From Kaiparowitsia implicata GSE-PSE-MK54-09C (GTDB lineage Bacteria; Cyanobacteriota; Cyanobacteriia; Elainellales; Elainellaceae): a stretch of 64,000 nt of DNA. This document shows, in pieces, positions 54,394-63,180 of this stretch (positions within the stretch are counted from its first letter, which is position 1; the number at the start of each line of letters is the position of its first letter). The stretch spans positions 1-64,000 of the forward strand of contig JAHHHI010000092.1 of NCBI GenBank assembly GCA_019359435.1. Reading direction: 5' to 3'. Below the pieces are notes generated by a model. The model saw nothing but the letters and a program-made list of their open reading frames with translations. It did no database searches and was not told the origin of the DNA. A program made the translations under genes and the position numbers.

Positions 54394-54900
54394 ATGACAG
54401 AACCTCGTCACCATCATTTACTCATCGTGGAAGACAACAAAGGCCGCCGAGAATACATTCTTGACAGCCCTGTTTATTCCATTGGCAGAGACCCAAAATG
54501 CGATATTCGCTTAGTATCTCAATTTGTATCGCGCCGACATGCCACGTTAGTGCAGTTGCCCCATGAAGACGGCAGCTACTACTACCGTATTGTGGACGGC
54601 AACCTCAAAGGCAAGCCCAGCGCTAACGGATTGCTGATTAACGGGCGTAAGCTGCAAGCCCACGATTTGCAAGACGAAGACAAAATTGTGTTTGGCCCCC
54701 AAGTCTACGCGGTCTACTACTTGCTGAAGCGCGACGCTATTTCTACTGTGCCGCCTGACGAATTCGACATCACCCTGATCAGCCCGAATATGGTGGGCGA
54801 TCCCGAGGATGAAGACGATGACGATGACGATGACGACCCAGACAATCCCCGCCCTACGAAGCTGGCAGGCCCCACTCACGGAGAGGCCGAGGACTATTAG
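54394..54900 (+). CDS. FHA domain protein
   Basis: 168 residues. A forkhead-associated domain (about 5-115) with the phosphothreonine-binding signatures VYSIGRDPKCDIRL, FVSRRHATL and SANGLLINGRKL, so it would recognise phospho-Thr partners of Ser/Thr kinases. The C-terminal tail is very acidic, with a run of eight Asp around residue 145. It stands alone; the 85-bp repeat begins five bases past its stop codon. Confidence 0.92.
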   Translation: MTEPRHHHLLIVEDNKGRREYILDSPVYSIGRDPKCDIRLVSQFVSRRHATLVQLPHEDGSYYYRIVDGNLKGKPSANGLLINGRKLQAHDLQDEDKIVFGPQVYAVYYLLKRDAISTVPPDEFDITLISPNMVGDPEDEDDDDDDDDPDNPRPTKLAGPTHGEAEDY

Positions 54901-54905
54901 GAAAT

Positions 54906-54990
54906 GGTCGTGTTGTAGACATGTGGATGACAATTCTGATTGCTCTAAGCTTTAGACAGTTTAGCAACCCTGACCACAGGTCTAGAACAT
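54906..54990 (+). repeat. 85-bp repeat, copy 2
   Basis: Same orientation as copy 1 at 24308-24392 with five differences. The stem here is TCTAA-GCT-TTAGA: the outer pair is T:A where copy 1 has C:G. It starts 6 bases after the FHA stop and is followed within 8 bases by a truncated family A element, so the two repeat types meet here. Confidence 0.8.
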
Positions 54991-54997
54991 TACCTTA

Positions 54998-55050
54998 ACG
55001 TCAGTTCGGGTTAAGAGGGTTTTGGGGCAACGTCCCAGGCTGTTGCCCCG
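54998..55050 (+). mobile_element. Truncated family A element
   Basis: Starts ACGTCAGTTCGGGTTAAGAG, identical to the left end of the full element, continues GGGTTTTGGGGCAAC...GTTGCCCC (a hairpin with a different stem) and then stops matching. The right half is missing. Confidence 0.65.
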
Positions 55051-55128
55051 CTGTCCCACCTTGAAACGCTGGCCGTGCACCCCTACAAAAAATATTGATG
55101 CTTGAATTCATTTGGATTCAGCAACACC

Positions 55129-55176
55129 AAAAAACCTGCTAAAGGATGCACACTTGTGCCCTCCAGCAGGTTTTTT
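55129..55176. terminator. Bidirectional intrinsic terminator
   Basis: Perfect inverted repeat AAAAAACCTGCT / AGCAGGTTTTTT with 24 bases between. It has a T run on each strand and sits between the FHA gene (plus) and the DUF4079 gene (minus), so it can end both. Confidence 0.85.
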
Positions 55177-55198
55177 AAGGCTGCGTATCAATTAGTGG

Positions 55199-55681
55199 CT
55201 AAGCAATTCCCCTAATTTGGTCTACAATTCGCTGGACAATTTGCATACCTGTTAGCGCTTGCCAGCCAAACAGCCCAACCAATGCAATATTTAGACTAAT
55301 GTGAGCATAGCGAGCCCAGGTGTTGCCTTTCTGCATATATGGGGTCAGAGACGCAGACGTCGCAATCAACCCTGTCATCCCCAACCCCGCAAGCAAGTGT
55401 GACCCAAAAAACAGCTTGCCATTATTGATGTAAGTCACCGCCATACCGCCCAAAGTGCCAAGCACCATCGTCGCCAGCAAAATAGATCCCATTTGGTGAT
55501 GGCGGACGTTGAATCGCCCTTTGATCAGTTCTTTTTTGAGATCTCCCTCGGCAGAGCGCACGCGACGAATCTGAATGCCAAGGTAAAGCGCATAAAGCGT
55601 AATGCCAAACAACACCCACATCAGTACAGGGTGGAAAAACTGACTCCATACCTTAACGGATTCGGGAATCTCAAAACTCAT
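55199..55681 (-). CDS. DUF4079 membrane protein
   Basis: 160 residues of the cyanobacterial/plastid DUF4079 family, with four hydrophobic helices: FFHPVLMWVLFGITLYALYLG, LLATMVLGTLGGMAVTYI, SHLLAGLGMTGLIATSA and YAHISLNIALVGLFGWQALTG. Four His residues on the helices (FFHP, RHHQ, SHLL, YAHIS) could bind heme, as in cytochrome b561-like folds. Start at ATG 55681 follows GAGAGG with good spacing. Function unknown. Confidence 0.85.
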   Translation of the reverse strand: MSFEIPESVKVWSQFFHPVLMWVLFGITLYALYLGIQIRRVRSAEGDLKKELIKGRFNVRHHQMGSILLATMVLGTLGGMAVTYINNGKLFFGSHLLAGLGMTGLIATSASLTPYMQKGNTWARYAHISLNIALVGLFGWQALTGMQIVQRIVDQIRGIA

Positions 55682-55862
55682 AGCGCCTCTCAGGATCCAT
55701 AGGACAATCTGCAACTTCATAAAAGTTAGCATAAAGTCTCAGCCAGCGGGAGGGGTTGAGCCCGGGGTGGCAAAGCGTGAAGAGAGTCACGCGGCGAGGC
55801 GTTTCTCCTACGCTTTGCTGCACTATCGATGCTGTTTCACCCAGACTCAGAGCCGCTTAGGC

Positions 55863-56183
55863 TTAAGCGCCGGGCGCGAGGGGATCAATCCCTCCGGTGG
55901 TGACGGTGGCTTGATTTTGCTGGGGTTGCACAATCAGCGGTGGCTCGGTAATGAGCCCAACCAGGCGATCGCTCGGAAAACACAAAATTGCCTTGCCGTC
56001 TTTGACAGGAATCTGGAAAATGCGCTGACTGCGCTCTTCAGTGCGACTGATGACAGTCTCATAAAGCTGCTGCAGCAAGGGATTGTTGGGCTGAACCGTA
56101 AAGGTATGCTGTAGCCCACCTTCGAGCAGAACTGTGAGGGAGACCTCTGCGGGAAGCCCCGCTTGGGGTGCATCTGATGCCAT
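55863..56183 (-). CDS. Cyanobacterial conserved hypothetical protein
   Basis: 106-residue soluble protein. The core VSLTVLLEGGLQHTFTVQPNNPLLQQLYETVISR, then RSQRIFQIPVKDGKAILCFP and a Pro/Gln-rich tail. It looks like an established cyanobacterial hypothetical, with a secondary-structure pattern of a small alpha/beta fold. No function recognised. Single gene, ATG start, between DUF4079 and purH. Confidence 0.7.
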   Translation of the reverse strand: MASDAPQAGLPAEVSLTVLLEGGLQHTFTVQPNNPLLQQLYETVISRTEERSQRIFQIPVKDGKAILCFPSDRLVGLITEPPLIVQPQQNQATVTTGGIDPLAPGA

Positions 56184-56295
56184 GAAGTTAACCTTTTAGA
56201 GATGTGCCGTGTGTGCAATTGGGCAATGCGAAGGAGATTCGATCAAGGCGATCGCTCCTGCCATTGATTCCAGTCGTCTTCTAATTAATCCTCTA

Positions 56296-56327
56296 ATAAC
56301 AGCAGGTCTAATGGAGCCTGCTGTTAT
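56296..56327. terminator. Hairpin after purH
   Basis: ATAACAGCAGG / CCTGCTGTTAT, 11 perfect pairs with a 10-base loop, about 70 bases past the purH stop. No strong T run follows, so its role as terminator is moderate. Confidence 0.55.
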
Positions 56328-56397
56328 AGGGCCTGCTGCCGTCCACAGCAGCAAGCCCCGACTACCACCAATAGCTCCAATCGAATGAAAACGGGTA

Positions 56398-57951
56398 TCA
56401 GTGCAAAAAGTGACGCATGCCCGTGAAGATCATAGCCAATCCTAGTTCGTTTGCTGCGTCAATTGAATCTTGGTCGCGGAGGCTACCGCCAGGCTGGGCG
56501 ATCGCCGCAATCCCCGCTGCTGCCGCCTGCCGCACAGAATCATCAAAAGGGAAGAAGCCATCGCTAGCCAAAATTGCCCCCTGAGCCGCGTCGCCTGCCT
56601 GCGCCAGAGCCAGGTTAACTGACCCGACTCGGTTCATCTGCCCCGCCCCAATGCCCAAGGTGGTGCGATCGCCCGTGACAACAATCGCGTTGGATTTAAC
56701 ATGCTTGCACACCCTCCAGGCAAAAGCTAACTCCGCTAGCTGATCCGCAGTGGGCTGCGTTTGGGTCGGCACCGTCCAGGTCATAGGGTCAATCACCTCA
56801 TCATCTGCCGTCTGCATCAATAGCCCCCCAGCGATCGCCTTTACAGTGTGGGGCTCTCCTGACCGCATCGTCGGCAGCACCAGCACCCGCACCTTCGACT
56901 TAGCCTGAAGAATGGCGGCAGCCTCTGGCTCACAGTCAGGCGCAACCACACATTCCAAAAAGGTTTGGGTCAGCGCTGTAGCCGTCTCTGCATCAATCGG
57001 GCGGTTTAGCGCCACAATGCCGCCAAACGCCGATGTTGAATCGGCATCAAACGCACGCTGATACGCTGTTGCCAGGCGATCGCCCAACGCCACCCCGCAA
57101 GGATTGGTGTGCTTGACCACCACCGCTGCAGGTTCAGCCTCAAATTCTGCAATGATCCGCCGAGCGGCTTCCAAATCCACCAAATTGTTGTAGCTCAGGT
57201 CTTTGCCTTGCAGCTTCGTCGCCCCCGTCCACCCCGTCGCCGCTGCCCCCGTTTGGTACCAAGCCGCAAGCTGATGGGGATTTTCGCCATAGCGCAGCGT
57301 TTGGATCTGCGTGCCTGTCAGGGAAACAGTAGCAGGCATGGCAATGGAATCAGTGCTCGCAGCAGATGGGTCAGCCAGGTAAGCGGCGATCGCCCGATCA
57401 TAGGCAGCCGTATGCTGAAACCCCTGCAACGCTGCGGCTTGCCGAAACGGCAGCGACACATCACCCCCGCTCATTCGCAACTCCGCCAAGTAATCGTCAT
57501 ACATCACCGGATTGCACAGCACCGTGACATGGGCAAAATTTTTGGCGGCAGCGCGCAACATCGCCGGGCCGCCAATATCGATTTGTTCGACAGCCTCTGG
57601 CAGGGTGGCACCCGGCATCGCGATCGTTTGCTCAAACGGATAGAGGTTAACAACAACCAAATCAATCGGTCGAATTTGACTGTCCTCTAAATCGCTCACA
57701 TCCTGAGGCACATCTCGCCGGGCTAAAATGCCCCCATGAACTTTGGGATGCAGCGTTTTAACACGGCCACCCAAAATTTCGGGCGATCCCGTATAGTCTG
57801 CGACCTTCATAACTGGAATGCCCGCTTGTTTGAGGGCTTGTGCCGTACCGCCGCTGCTGACAAACTCAAACTCAAACTCATCGACCAGCGTGCGGGCAAA
57901 CTCCACCAATCCACTCTTATCGGAAACGCTGAATAGTGCCAAACGTGCCAT
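56398..57951 (-). CDS. purH: Bifunctional AICAR transformylase / IMP cyclohydrolase
   Basis: Catalyses the last two steps of de novo purine synthesis to IMP. The N-terminal MGS-like cyclohydrolase domain (about 1-195) has LALFSVSDKSGLVEFA, VSSGGTAQAL and GGRVKTLHPKVHGG. The C-terminal transformylase domain has RYGENPHQ, VVVKHTNPCGVA (K and H catalytic) and SDGFFPFDDSV. The ATG at 57951 follows AAGGAAAG and gives 517 residues as usual; the longer frame from 58005 is rejected. Confidence 0.96.
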   Translation of the reverse strand: MARLALFSVSDKSGLVEFARTLVDEFEFEFVSSGGTAQALKQAGIPVMKVADYTGSPEILGGRVKTLHPKVHGGILARRDVPQDVSDLEDSQIRPIDLVVVNLYPFEQTIAMPGATLPEAVEQIDIGGPAMLRAAAKNFAHVTVLCNPVMYDDYLAELRMSGGDVSLPFRQAAALQGFQHTAAYDRAIAAYLADPSAASTDSIAMPATVSLTGTQIQTLRYGENPHQLAAWYQTGAAATGWTGATKLQGKDLSYNNLVDLEAARRIIAEFEAEPAAVVVKHTNPCGVALGDRLATAYQRAFDADSTSAFGGIVALNRPIDAETATALTQTFLECVVAPDCEPEAAAILQAKSKVRVLVLPTMRSGEPHTVKAIAGGLLMQTADDEVIDPMTWTVPTQTQPTADQLAELAFAWRVCKHVKSNAIVVTGDRTTLGIGAGQMNRVGSVNLALAQAGDAAQGAILASDGFFPFDDSVRQAAAAGIAAIAQPGGSLRDQDSIDAANELGLAMIFTGMRHFLH

Positions 57952-58190
57952 AGTCTTTCCTTTTCGCGGTTCCCTCAATGCCACCCTAGAATACGGCAAA
58001 GCCACGCATCAAAACCTTCAGAAACCTTAGAATTTTGGCAACTGGCTCAACACCCGTTAACCGCATCGTCTGCCTTCAGCCCGTCCACCCCACCCGCAAC
58101 TCAAAAATTAGGGTAGACCTGAGCGAAGACCGGCAGTTAAGACAGTTGCTCCCCTAAAATAAGTAGCGTCTAAACGAGCGAGGCACCAGT

Positions 58191-58859
58191 TTGTCCCTTA
58201 CTGCAATCTCTATTCCGCCCAGTTCGGGGCGATCGCCCCAAACCCTTCTGGTCATGCTGCATGGCTGGGGTGCCAACGCCCAAGATGTCGCAGCCCTGTC
58301 ACCCTTTTTGCACCTGCCCGACACCCAATTGCTCTGCCCCAATGCCCCCTTTCTCCATGACTATTCTGCACAGGGGCGCGCCTGGTATGACCTGCCTGCC
58401 ACCTATCAATTTGGGCAGCCGCCTGACCCCGCAATTCAGGCTCAACTCCACCAGAGCCGCACCCAGCTGCGCGACTGGCTGCACAAGCTGCCGACCCAAA
58501 CAGGCGTGCCGCTAACCCACACTATCCTGGCAGGATTCTCCCAGGGCGGAGCCATGACATTAGACGTGGGACTCTCCCTGCCGCTGGCTGGGTTGATGGT
58601 GCTCAGCGGCTATCTTCATCCGCCCTCTGACGAACCCACCCTCGAACTGACACAGCGCCCAGTCTTGCTAGTGCATGGGCTGCAAGATTCGGTAGTGCCG
58701 CTGGCGGCAGCGCACGCCTGTCGAGCAACCCTCACCCAATTAGGGCTGCCAGTGAGCTACCACGAGCTCACAATGAGGCACGAAATTACGCCCCAGGTAC
58801 TTGACATTATGCAAAACTTTACAGAGAAATTAGGCTATTCCAGTGAGAATACCCTTTAG
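58191..58859 (+). CDS. Carboxylesterase/phospholipase-type alpha/beta hydrolase
   Basis: 222 residues with the serine hydrolase triad: Ser in GFSQGGAMTLD, Asp in HGLQDSVVPL and His in MRHEITPQ. The oxyanion region LLVMLHGWGANAQDV is near the start. It belongs to the bacterial carboxylesterase group (E. coli YpfH-like). TTG start with GAGG 7 bases before it. A tRNA-like fragment begins right after its stop. Confidence 0.88.
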   Translation: MSLTAISIPPSSGRSPQTLLVMLHGWGANAQDVAALSPFLHLPDTQLLCPNAPFLHDYSAQGRAWYDLPATYQFGQPPDPAIQAQLHQSRTQLRDWLHKLPTQTGVPLTHTILAGFSQGGAMTLDVGLSLPLAGLMVLSGYLHPPSDEPTLELTQRPVLLVHGLQDSVVPLAAAHACRATLTQLGLPVSYHELTMRHEITPQVLDIMQNFTEKLGYSSENTL

Positions 58860-58861
58860 GA

Positions 58862-58885
58862 TGGAAAGGAGGGACTTGAACCTGC
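58862..58885 (-). other. tRNA 3'-end-like fragment
   Basis: Read on the minus strand, GCAGGTTCAAGTCCCTCCTTTCC matches the T arm and 3' acceptor half of a tRNA, closest in form to cyanobacterial tRNA-Leu ends (GGTTCAAGTCCCTCC). The upstream arm and the matching 5' GGAAAG are missing, so it is not a working tRNA. Possible relic or attachment site. Confidence 0.5.
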
Positions 58886-59040
58886 AAGTTCTAAGCTGAT
58901 AGAATGAACGATGCCTCAATTTAGGGTGCAATCAAGGGATAATCACAAATGCTTTGATGGGTAGTGTGAATTGAGGGCTTAAATTGCAATCAATCGCTCA
59001 CCAGTTATCAGCCGTAGTTTGCCAAGGGGAGGGCAACGAT

Positions 59041-59253
59041 ATGCAGACACTATGCTTTTCAGAACAAGACATTGCCAAAATGTCGCTACAAGATGTGGAA
59101 CAGTTGGCAGATCGGCTGGAACGTGATGAATATGCCACTGCATTCGATAGCTTGCAGGACTGGCACCTGCTGCGGGCGATCGCCTTTCAGCGGCCAGAAC
59201 TCGCAGAACCTTACTACTACCTACTAGATTTAGAAGCCTACGATGAATCGTGA
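59041..59253 (+). CDS. Small conserved cyanobacterial protein
   Basis: 70 residues from an ATG with GGAGG 9 bases upstream (a longer frame starts at 58984). Sequence: MQTLCFSEQDIAKMSLQDVEQ, then ERDEYATAFDSLQDWHLL and ELAEPYYYLLDLEAYDES. Acidic, all-helical appearance. I recognise the pattern as a cyanobacterial hypothetical, with no function assigned. Confidence 0.7.
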   Translation: MQTLCFSEQDIAKMSLQDVEQLADRLERDEYATAFDSLQDWHLLRAIAFQRPELAEPYYYLLDLEAYDES

Positions 59254-59318
59254 TGGCGTTATGGCATCCGCCTAGATTTAGGCTCAAAATAATAGGATCA
59301 ACAGACCCAAAACGGATG

Positions 59319-59407
59319 AGACTTCCGCAGTTAGACAATTTTTGGGGAAGCTAAACCTCTCCAGATTATCCGAAACGACTAGGCCGCCGCATCACGTGCG
59401 TCAGCCC
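59319..59407 (+). mobile_element. MITE-like element, family B, copy 4
   Basis: Left end GACTTCCGCAGTTAGACAA and right end CACGTGCGTCAGCCC match the ends of copies 1-3, in the same orientation as copy 3. The interior (TTTTTGGGGAAG) also matches. No coding capacity. Confidence 0.65.
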
Positions 59408-59522
59408 TTGCGGAGTGAGATTGTGTGTAACATAATTTCACTCCGTTTTTCATTGCGTGCGTGCTGCATGCGTTTCCATAGGAGCGACCAATAGGTTGTG
59501 TATCACCCTAAGTTGGCTGGCC

Positions 59523-60974
59523 CTAATCATTAGACTGCTGCGCCGCCTCTGCTCGGGCCTCTAGGCGAAGCAAAATCTCAGCATGTTTTTCCCGAGTAAT
59601 GGGATAAAAATAGGCCAGAATCACCCCAATGATCAGCACCACAGCAGGCACTGGCCCCACCATAAGCCGAATCATAAACAGAGCCGAATCAGGTTGTACA
59701 GGTGCAGGCTGGCCTGCCGTGGTTTTCAAAAATCCCGATATCTCCAGCGCCTGCCCCACCAAAAACAGCCCCAGCGCCAGCGCTACTTTTTGCAGCAGCA
59801 CCATAAAGCCATAAAACACACCTTCTCGCCGCTGCCCTGTTTCCAATTCATCCAGTTCAATTACATCAGGGATCATTGACCACGGAATGAGATAAGCGGT
59901 CGAGACGCCAAAACCCGCAAGCACCGCCATGGCATACATAAACCCGATCTGCCCTGGCTGCACCATAAATAGCCCAATCTGGGCAATGATCCAAAGGCTC
60001 ATGCCCATGCAGTAGACGGCTTTTTTGCCGATGCGGGCGCAAACGCGGCTCCAGACAAACAGCATCACTAGCCCCGTCACCTGCACCGCAATAACAGTCA
60101 AGGTAAAGTCTTGGTCGGTTAGCCCCATCCAGTTTTTAACGAAATAAGGAATGACCGAGACGGTGTTTTGCACGGCCAGCCAAGAGCAAAGATAGATGCC
60201 AATGACAAATAGAAAGGGCCGATTAGAGAAGACAATTTTGAGCTGTTGTAAGTAAGGGAGAGAGGGCACCACAGGTACAGAGAGGCGATCGCTCTCCAAT
60301 TGCATCACCCGCCGCCGCACCCCCAGCACACACCAGTACACCGGCAGCACCCCCACCACCGCGCAGATTCCTCCAATCCACAAGTACTGCTGAAGGGGAT
60401 CACCCGGCACCACCGAGAAGATGACCAGCGCTAGCGCCAGCGAGAGAATGCTGCCGCCAATGGAAAAAGCAAACCGAAAGCTGTTGAGGCTTGTGCGTTC
60501 GTCGTAATCTCGGGTGAGTTCAGGCGTGAGGGCGGTGTAGGGCAGATTCACCATGGTGTAGCACACCTGAAACATAATCCCCACTACAACGTAGTACCAA
60601 AACAGGCTCCATTGGTTGACGCTGGGGTTATCGCTAAAGCGAGGCACAATCCACTGCAAAAAGAAGGTAATGCCAAACGGCACCGCCGCCCAAATCATCC
60701 ACGGCAGCCGACGCCCTAATTTGTGCTTGGTGCGATCGCTCAATAGCCCAATCATGGGATCGTTAAACGCATCCCAGATTTTGCCAATCAGCAAAATACT
60801 GCCCGCTAAGCCCGGATCAATCCCTGCCACATTGGTGAAAAAGATCAGCAAAAACACCACCATGATGTTTGCAGTCACTGCCGTGCCCAAATCTCCTGCG
60901 CCAAACGCCAGCTTGGTTGAAAGACTGAGCTTATTCGAGGTGATGCTAGAAGGTGTTGCAGAATTGGAAGCCAT
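59523..60974 (-). CDS. GPH-family sugar:cation symporter (MelB-like MFS)
   Basis: 483-residue, 12-helix transporter of the glycoside-pentoside-hexuronide family. Landmarks: LAFGAGDLGTAVTANIMVVFLL, the helix 2-3 loop WDAFNDPMIGLLSDRTKHKLGRRLPW (D and R residues), and TALTPELTRDYDERTSLNSFRF. It imports a glycoside with Na+ or H+; the sugar is unknown. The ATG at 60974 (MASNS) is preferred over a TTG three codons earlier. An inverted repeat that could be an operator lies about 90 bp upstream. Single gene. Confidence 0.9.
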   Translation of the reverse strand: MASNSATPSSITSNKLSLSTKLAFGAGDLGTAVTANIMVVFLLIFFTNVAGIDPGLAGSILLIGKIWDAFNDPMIGLLSDRTKHKLGRRLPWMIWAAVPFGITFFLQWIVPRFSDNPSVNQWSLFWYYVVVGIMFQVCYTMVNLPYTALTPELTRDYDERTSLNSFRFAFSIGGSILSLALALVIFSVVPGDPLQQYLWIGGICAVVGVLPVYWCVLGVRRRVMQLESDRLSVPVVPSLPYLQQLKIVFSNRPFLFVIGIYLCSWLAVQNTVSVIPYFVKNWMGLTDQDFTLTVIAVQVTGLVMLFVWSRVCARIGKKAVYCMGMSLWIIAQIGLFMVQPGQIGFMYAMAVLAGFGVSTAYLIPWSMIPDVIELDELETGQRREGVFYGFMVLLQKVALALGLFLVGQALEISGFLKTTAGQPAPVQPDSALFMIRLMVGPVPAVVLIIGVILAYFYPITREKHAEILLRLEARAEAAQQSND

Positions 60975-61391
60975 AATTGCCCACAAGCCGTAAAAATAAT
61001 GGTGCGTTTAATGCAATGGGTCAGCGCTGACGCCCTACATGCGGCGATCTGAGAGCTTTGGATAGTTTGGCGTAGTCACTGAACCAAACTATCTAATTGC
61101 ATCAGGTCTGATCATGCGTCTGCAGGCCTGCGAAAATTTTGGCTCTACAGAAATGAGTTCTACAGTTGTATCATTTTCATCATCTAATTACGGATAAGAC
61201 AGCATTATCGCGTCACCTTGAACGAACAGATCCTGGCACCCATGCCATAGTGCGGAATGCAAAAATGCAGAGTGCAAAGCTCTCCATCCTTCTGTGCGCG
61301 GATGGGGAGATCCCCACTCAACGCGTATAAACCGCATCGAGCCTGAACTCATCACTGTATCTACTCATCTACCCCTCGCGTCCCCAGAAAA
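60975..61391. other. Spacer between divergent symporter and phosphoribosyltransferase genes
   Basis: Contains the inverted repeat GATAGTTTGG / CCAAACTATC (61061-61070 and 61084-61093). No coding frame is supported. Confidence 0.5.
61061..61093. promoter_or_regulatory. Inverted repeat upstream of the GPH symporter gene
   Basis: Perfect 10-bp half-sites with a 13-base spacer, in the divergent intergenic region about 90 bp before the symporter start. It may be an operator or leader hairpin. Confidence 0.4.
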
Positions 61392-61931
61392 ATGCCAGCT
61401 ATGTCAGATTTATATGTGTCCTGGGATGACTACCATCAGACGATTGAAGCCCTTGCCGTCAAGATTTATCAATCACAATGGGAATTTAACCAAATTGTAT
61501 GCCTTGCCAAGGGAGGGTTGCGAGTGGGCGATGTGCTCGCCCGCATTTTTGATGTTCCGCTGGCGGTGCTGTCAACCGCGTCCTATGGCGGTAGCGGAAA
61601 TCGCACCCGAGGCTCAATCGTGTTTTCTCAAGACTTGTCAAAAACAACGTTGAATTTAGGCAGCCACGTGCTGTTGGTGGATGATTTGGTCGATTCTGGC
61701 GTAACGCTAGATCGCGCCACGCCGTGGCTGATGCAGAAGTACGGCTTTTATGTGGATGAAGTGCGGACAGCGGTGCTCTGGTACAAAGCCTGTTCCATCG
61801 TCAAGCCAGACTATTTTGTTGATTATTTGGCAGATAATCCCTGGATTCATCAACCGTTTGAGAAGTATGAAGACATGACCATTGAGCAACTGGCAGAGGC
61901 TGCAGAAAAACAGCCCACGTCTACCCCGTGA
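61392..61931 (+). CDS. Purine-type phosphoribosyltransferase
   Basis: 179 residues of the type I PRTase family. The PRPP-binding motif HVLLVDDLVDSGVTLDRA (about 95-112) and the N-terminal IVCLAKGGLRVGDVLARIF are clear. It resembles xanthine/hypoxanthine phosphoribosyltransferases that salvage purines to nucleotides. The ATG at 61392 or 61401 may be the start. It overlaps the next gene by the sequence GTGA, a coupled arrangement. Confidence 0.87.
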   Translation: MPAMSDLYVSWDDYHQTIEALAVKIYQSQWEFNQIVCLAKGGLRVGDVLARIFDVPLAVLSTASYGGSGNRTRGSIVFSQDLSKTTLNLGSHVLLVDDLVDSGVTLDRATPWLMQKYGFYVDEVRTAVLWYKACSIVKPDYFVDYLADNPWIHQPFEKYEDMTIEQLAEAAEKQPTSTP

Positions 61932-62956
61932 CGAATTCTTCTCTCAACCCATCTACGCCGAACAAAACAGCGTCTGGCAAGACAGAGTTTGGCAAAGCAG
62001 TCCCAGACACGCCAGCTCCAGACATGACAGTTCCAGCGTCAGTGATGTCAGCCCCAGCGATGCCAGGCAAAACACTGCTGATTACGGGCATGAGTGGGTT
62101 GCTGGGATGGAACCTAGCTCACCTGACTCGGGACACCTAGCAGGTGGTCGGCACCTATGGGGCGCATTCGGTGCAGGTCAGTCAGACGACTGCGTTTCAT
62201 CTCGACCTCACCGATGCAGCAGCCTTGCAAGATGCCATGGAATCCGTTAAGCCAGATGCGGTGATGCATCTGGCAGCGCTCTCAAAGCCCAATCTCTGCG
62301 AAACAGACCCAGACCTATCCCACAGGGTTAACGTCGTCGCGACAGAATATCTGGCAACGCTGTGTGCAGAAGTCCATATCCCCTTTGTGTTTACGTCGAG
62401 CGATATGGTGTTTGACGGTAAGCACGCGCCGTATGGCGAGCAGGATTGGGTCGCTCCGGTAAACCGCTATGGCGAGCATAAGGCAGAGGCAGAGCGTCGG
62501 GTTCTGGTGCGGCATCCTCACGCGACGGTGTGCCGAATGCCGCTGATGTATGGGCGATCGCCCGCTGAACCTAATTTTTTGCAGCAGTTTCTGCGCACCC
62601 TGCACCGAGGCGAGCCACTGCGGCTATTTGTGGATGAGTTTCGCACCCCTGTGAGTGGGCAAGATGGGGCCGCGGGGCTGCTGCTAGCGCTAGAGTCTGC
62701 CACCACCGGACTTCTGCATCTTGGCGGACGGGAGCGGCTGTCTCGCTACGACTTTGGGGTGATTATGGCGCAGGTATTGTCGCTACCGCCGGAGCAACTA
62801 CACCCTTGCTCTCAGGCAGATGTGCCCATGGCGGCAGCGCGTCCGTCTGATGTGTCACTCACGAGCGATCGCGCCCGCGCCTTGGGATATCATCCTCGCT
62901 TAGTCGCGGCAGCCTTGGCAGAGATGCGATCGCCCCATCTTGAAGCCCCATCTTGA
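61928..62956 (+). pseudogene. RmlD-like SDR reductase split by an in-frame TAG
   Basis: One NAD(P)-binding reductase of the dTDP-4-dehydrorhamnose reductase family read in a single frame, interrupted by TAG at 62138-62140. Before it lie a low-complexity leader and the Rossmann start KTLLITGMSGLLGWNLAHL. After it come VVGTYGAHSVQ, the TSSDMVFDG motif, the catalytic-type NRYGEHKAEAE (YxxxK), and a C-terminal domain to GYHPRLVAAALAEM. Nothing else is damaged, so this is a recent nonsense mutation, a readthrough stop or a sequencing error; CAG to TAG is one base. GTG start overlaps the phosphoribosyltransferase stop; ATG 62072 could restart just before the Rossmann motif. Confidence 0.8.
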
Positions 62957-63180
62957 AGCCCCATCTTGAGGCCCCGTCTTAAATTCAAAGACTAATGCAG
63001 ATCCACTTCCCTGAACCCGCCTAAAGCTAAGGAGATTTCTAGAAAGAAGATACCAGCTTTGGCCCAGCGGTTATAGCCGATGTAGGGTGGGCAGTGCCCA
63101 CCCTTTAGGAAACTGATCAAATTCTGAAAGATTCTGAAGGCTTGGATTCTAGTCACCCCATCCCGCATCCGCACGCCAGC

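Noticed and set aside
61882-62250. 122-codon frame overlapping the phosphoribosyltransferase end and RmlD-like gene
   Set aside because: Out of frame with both homologous reading frames; Ser/Arg-rich translation is typical of a shadow frame.
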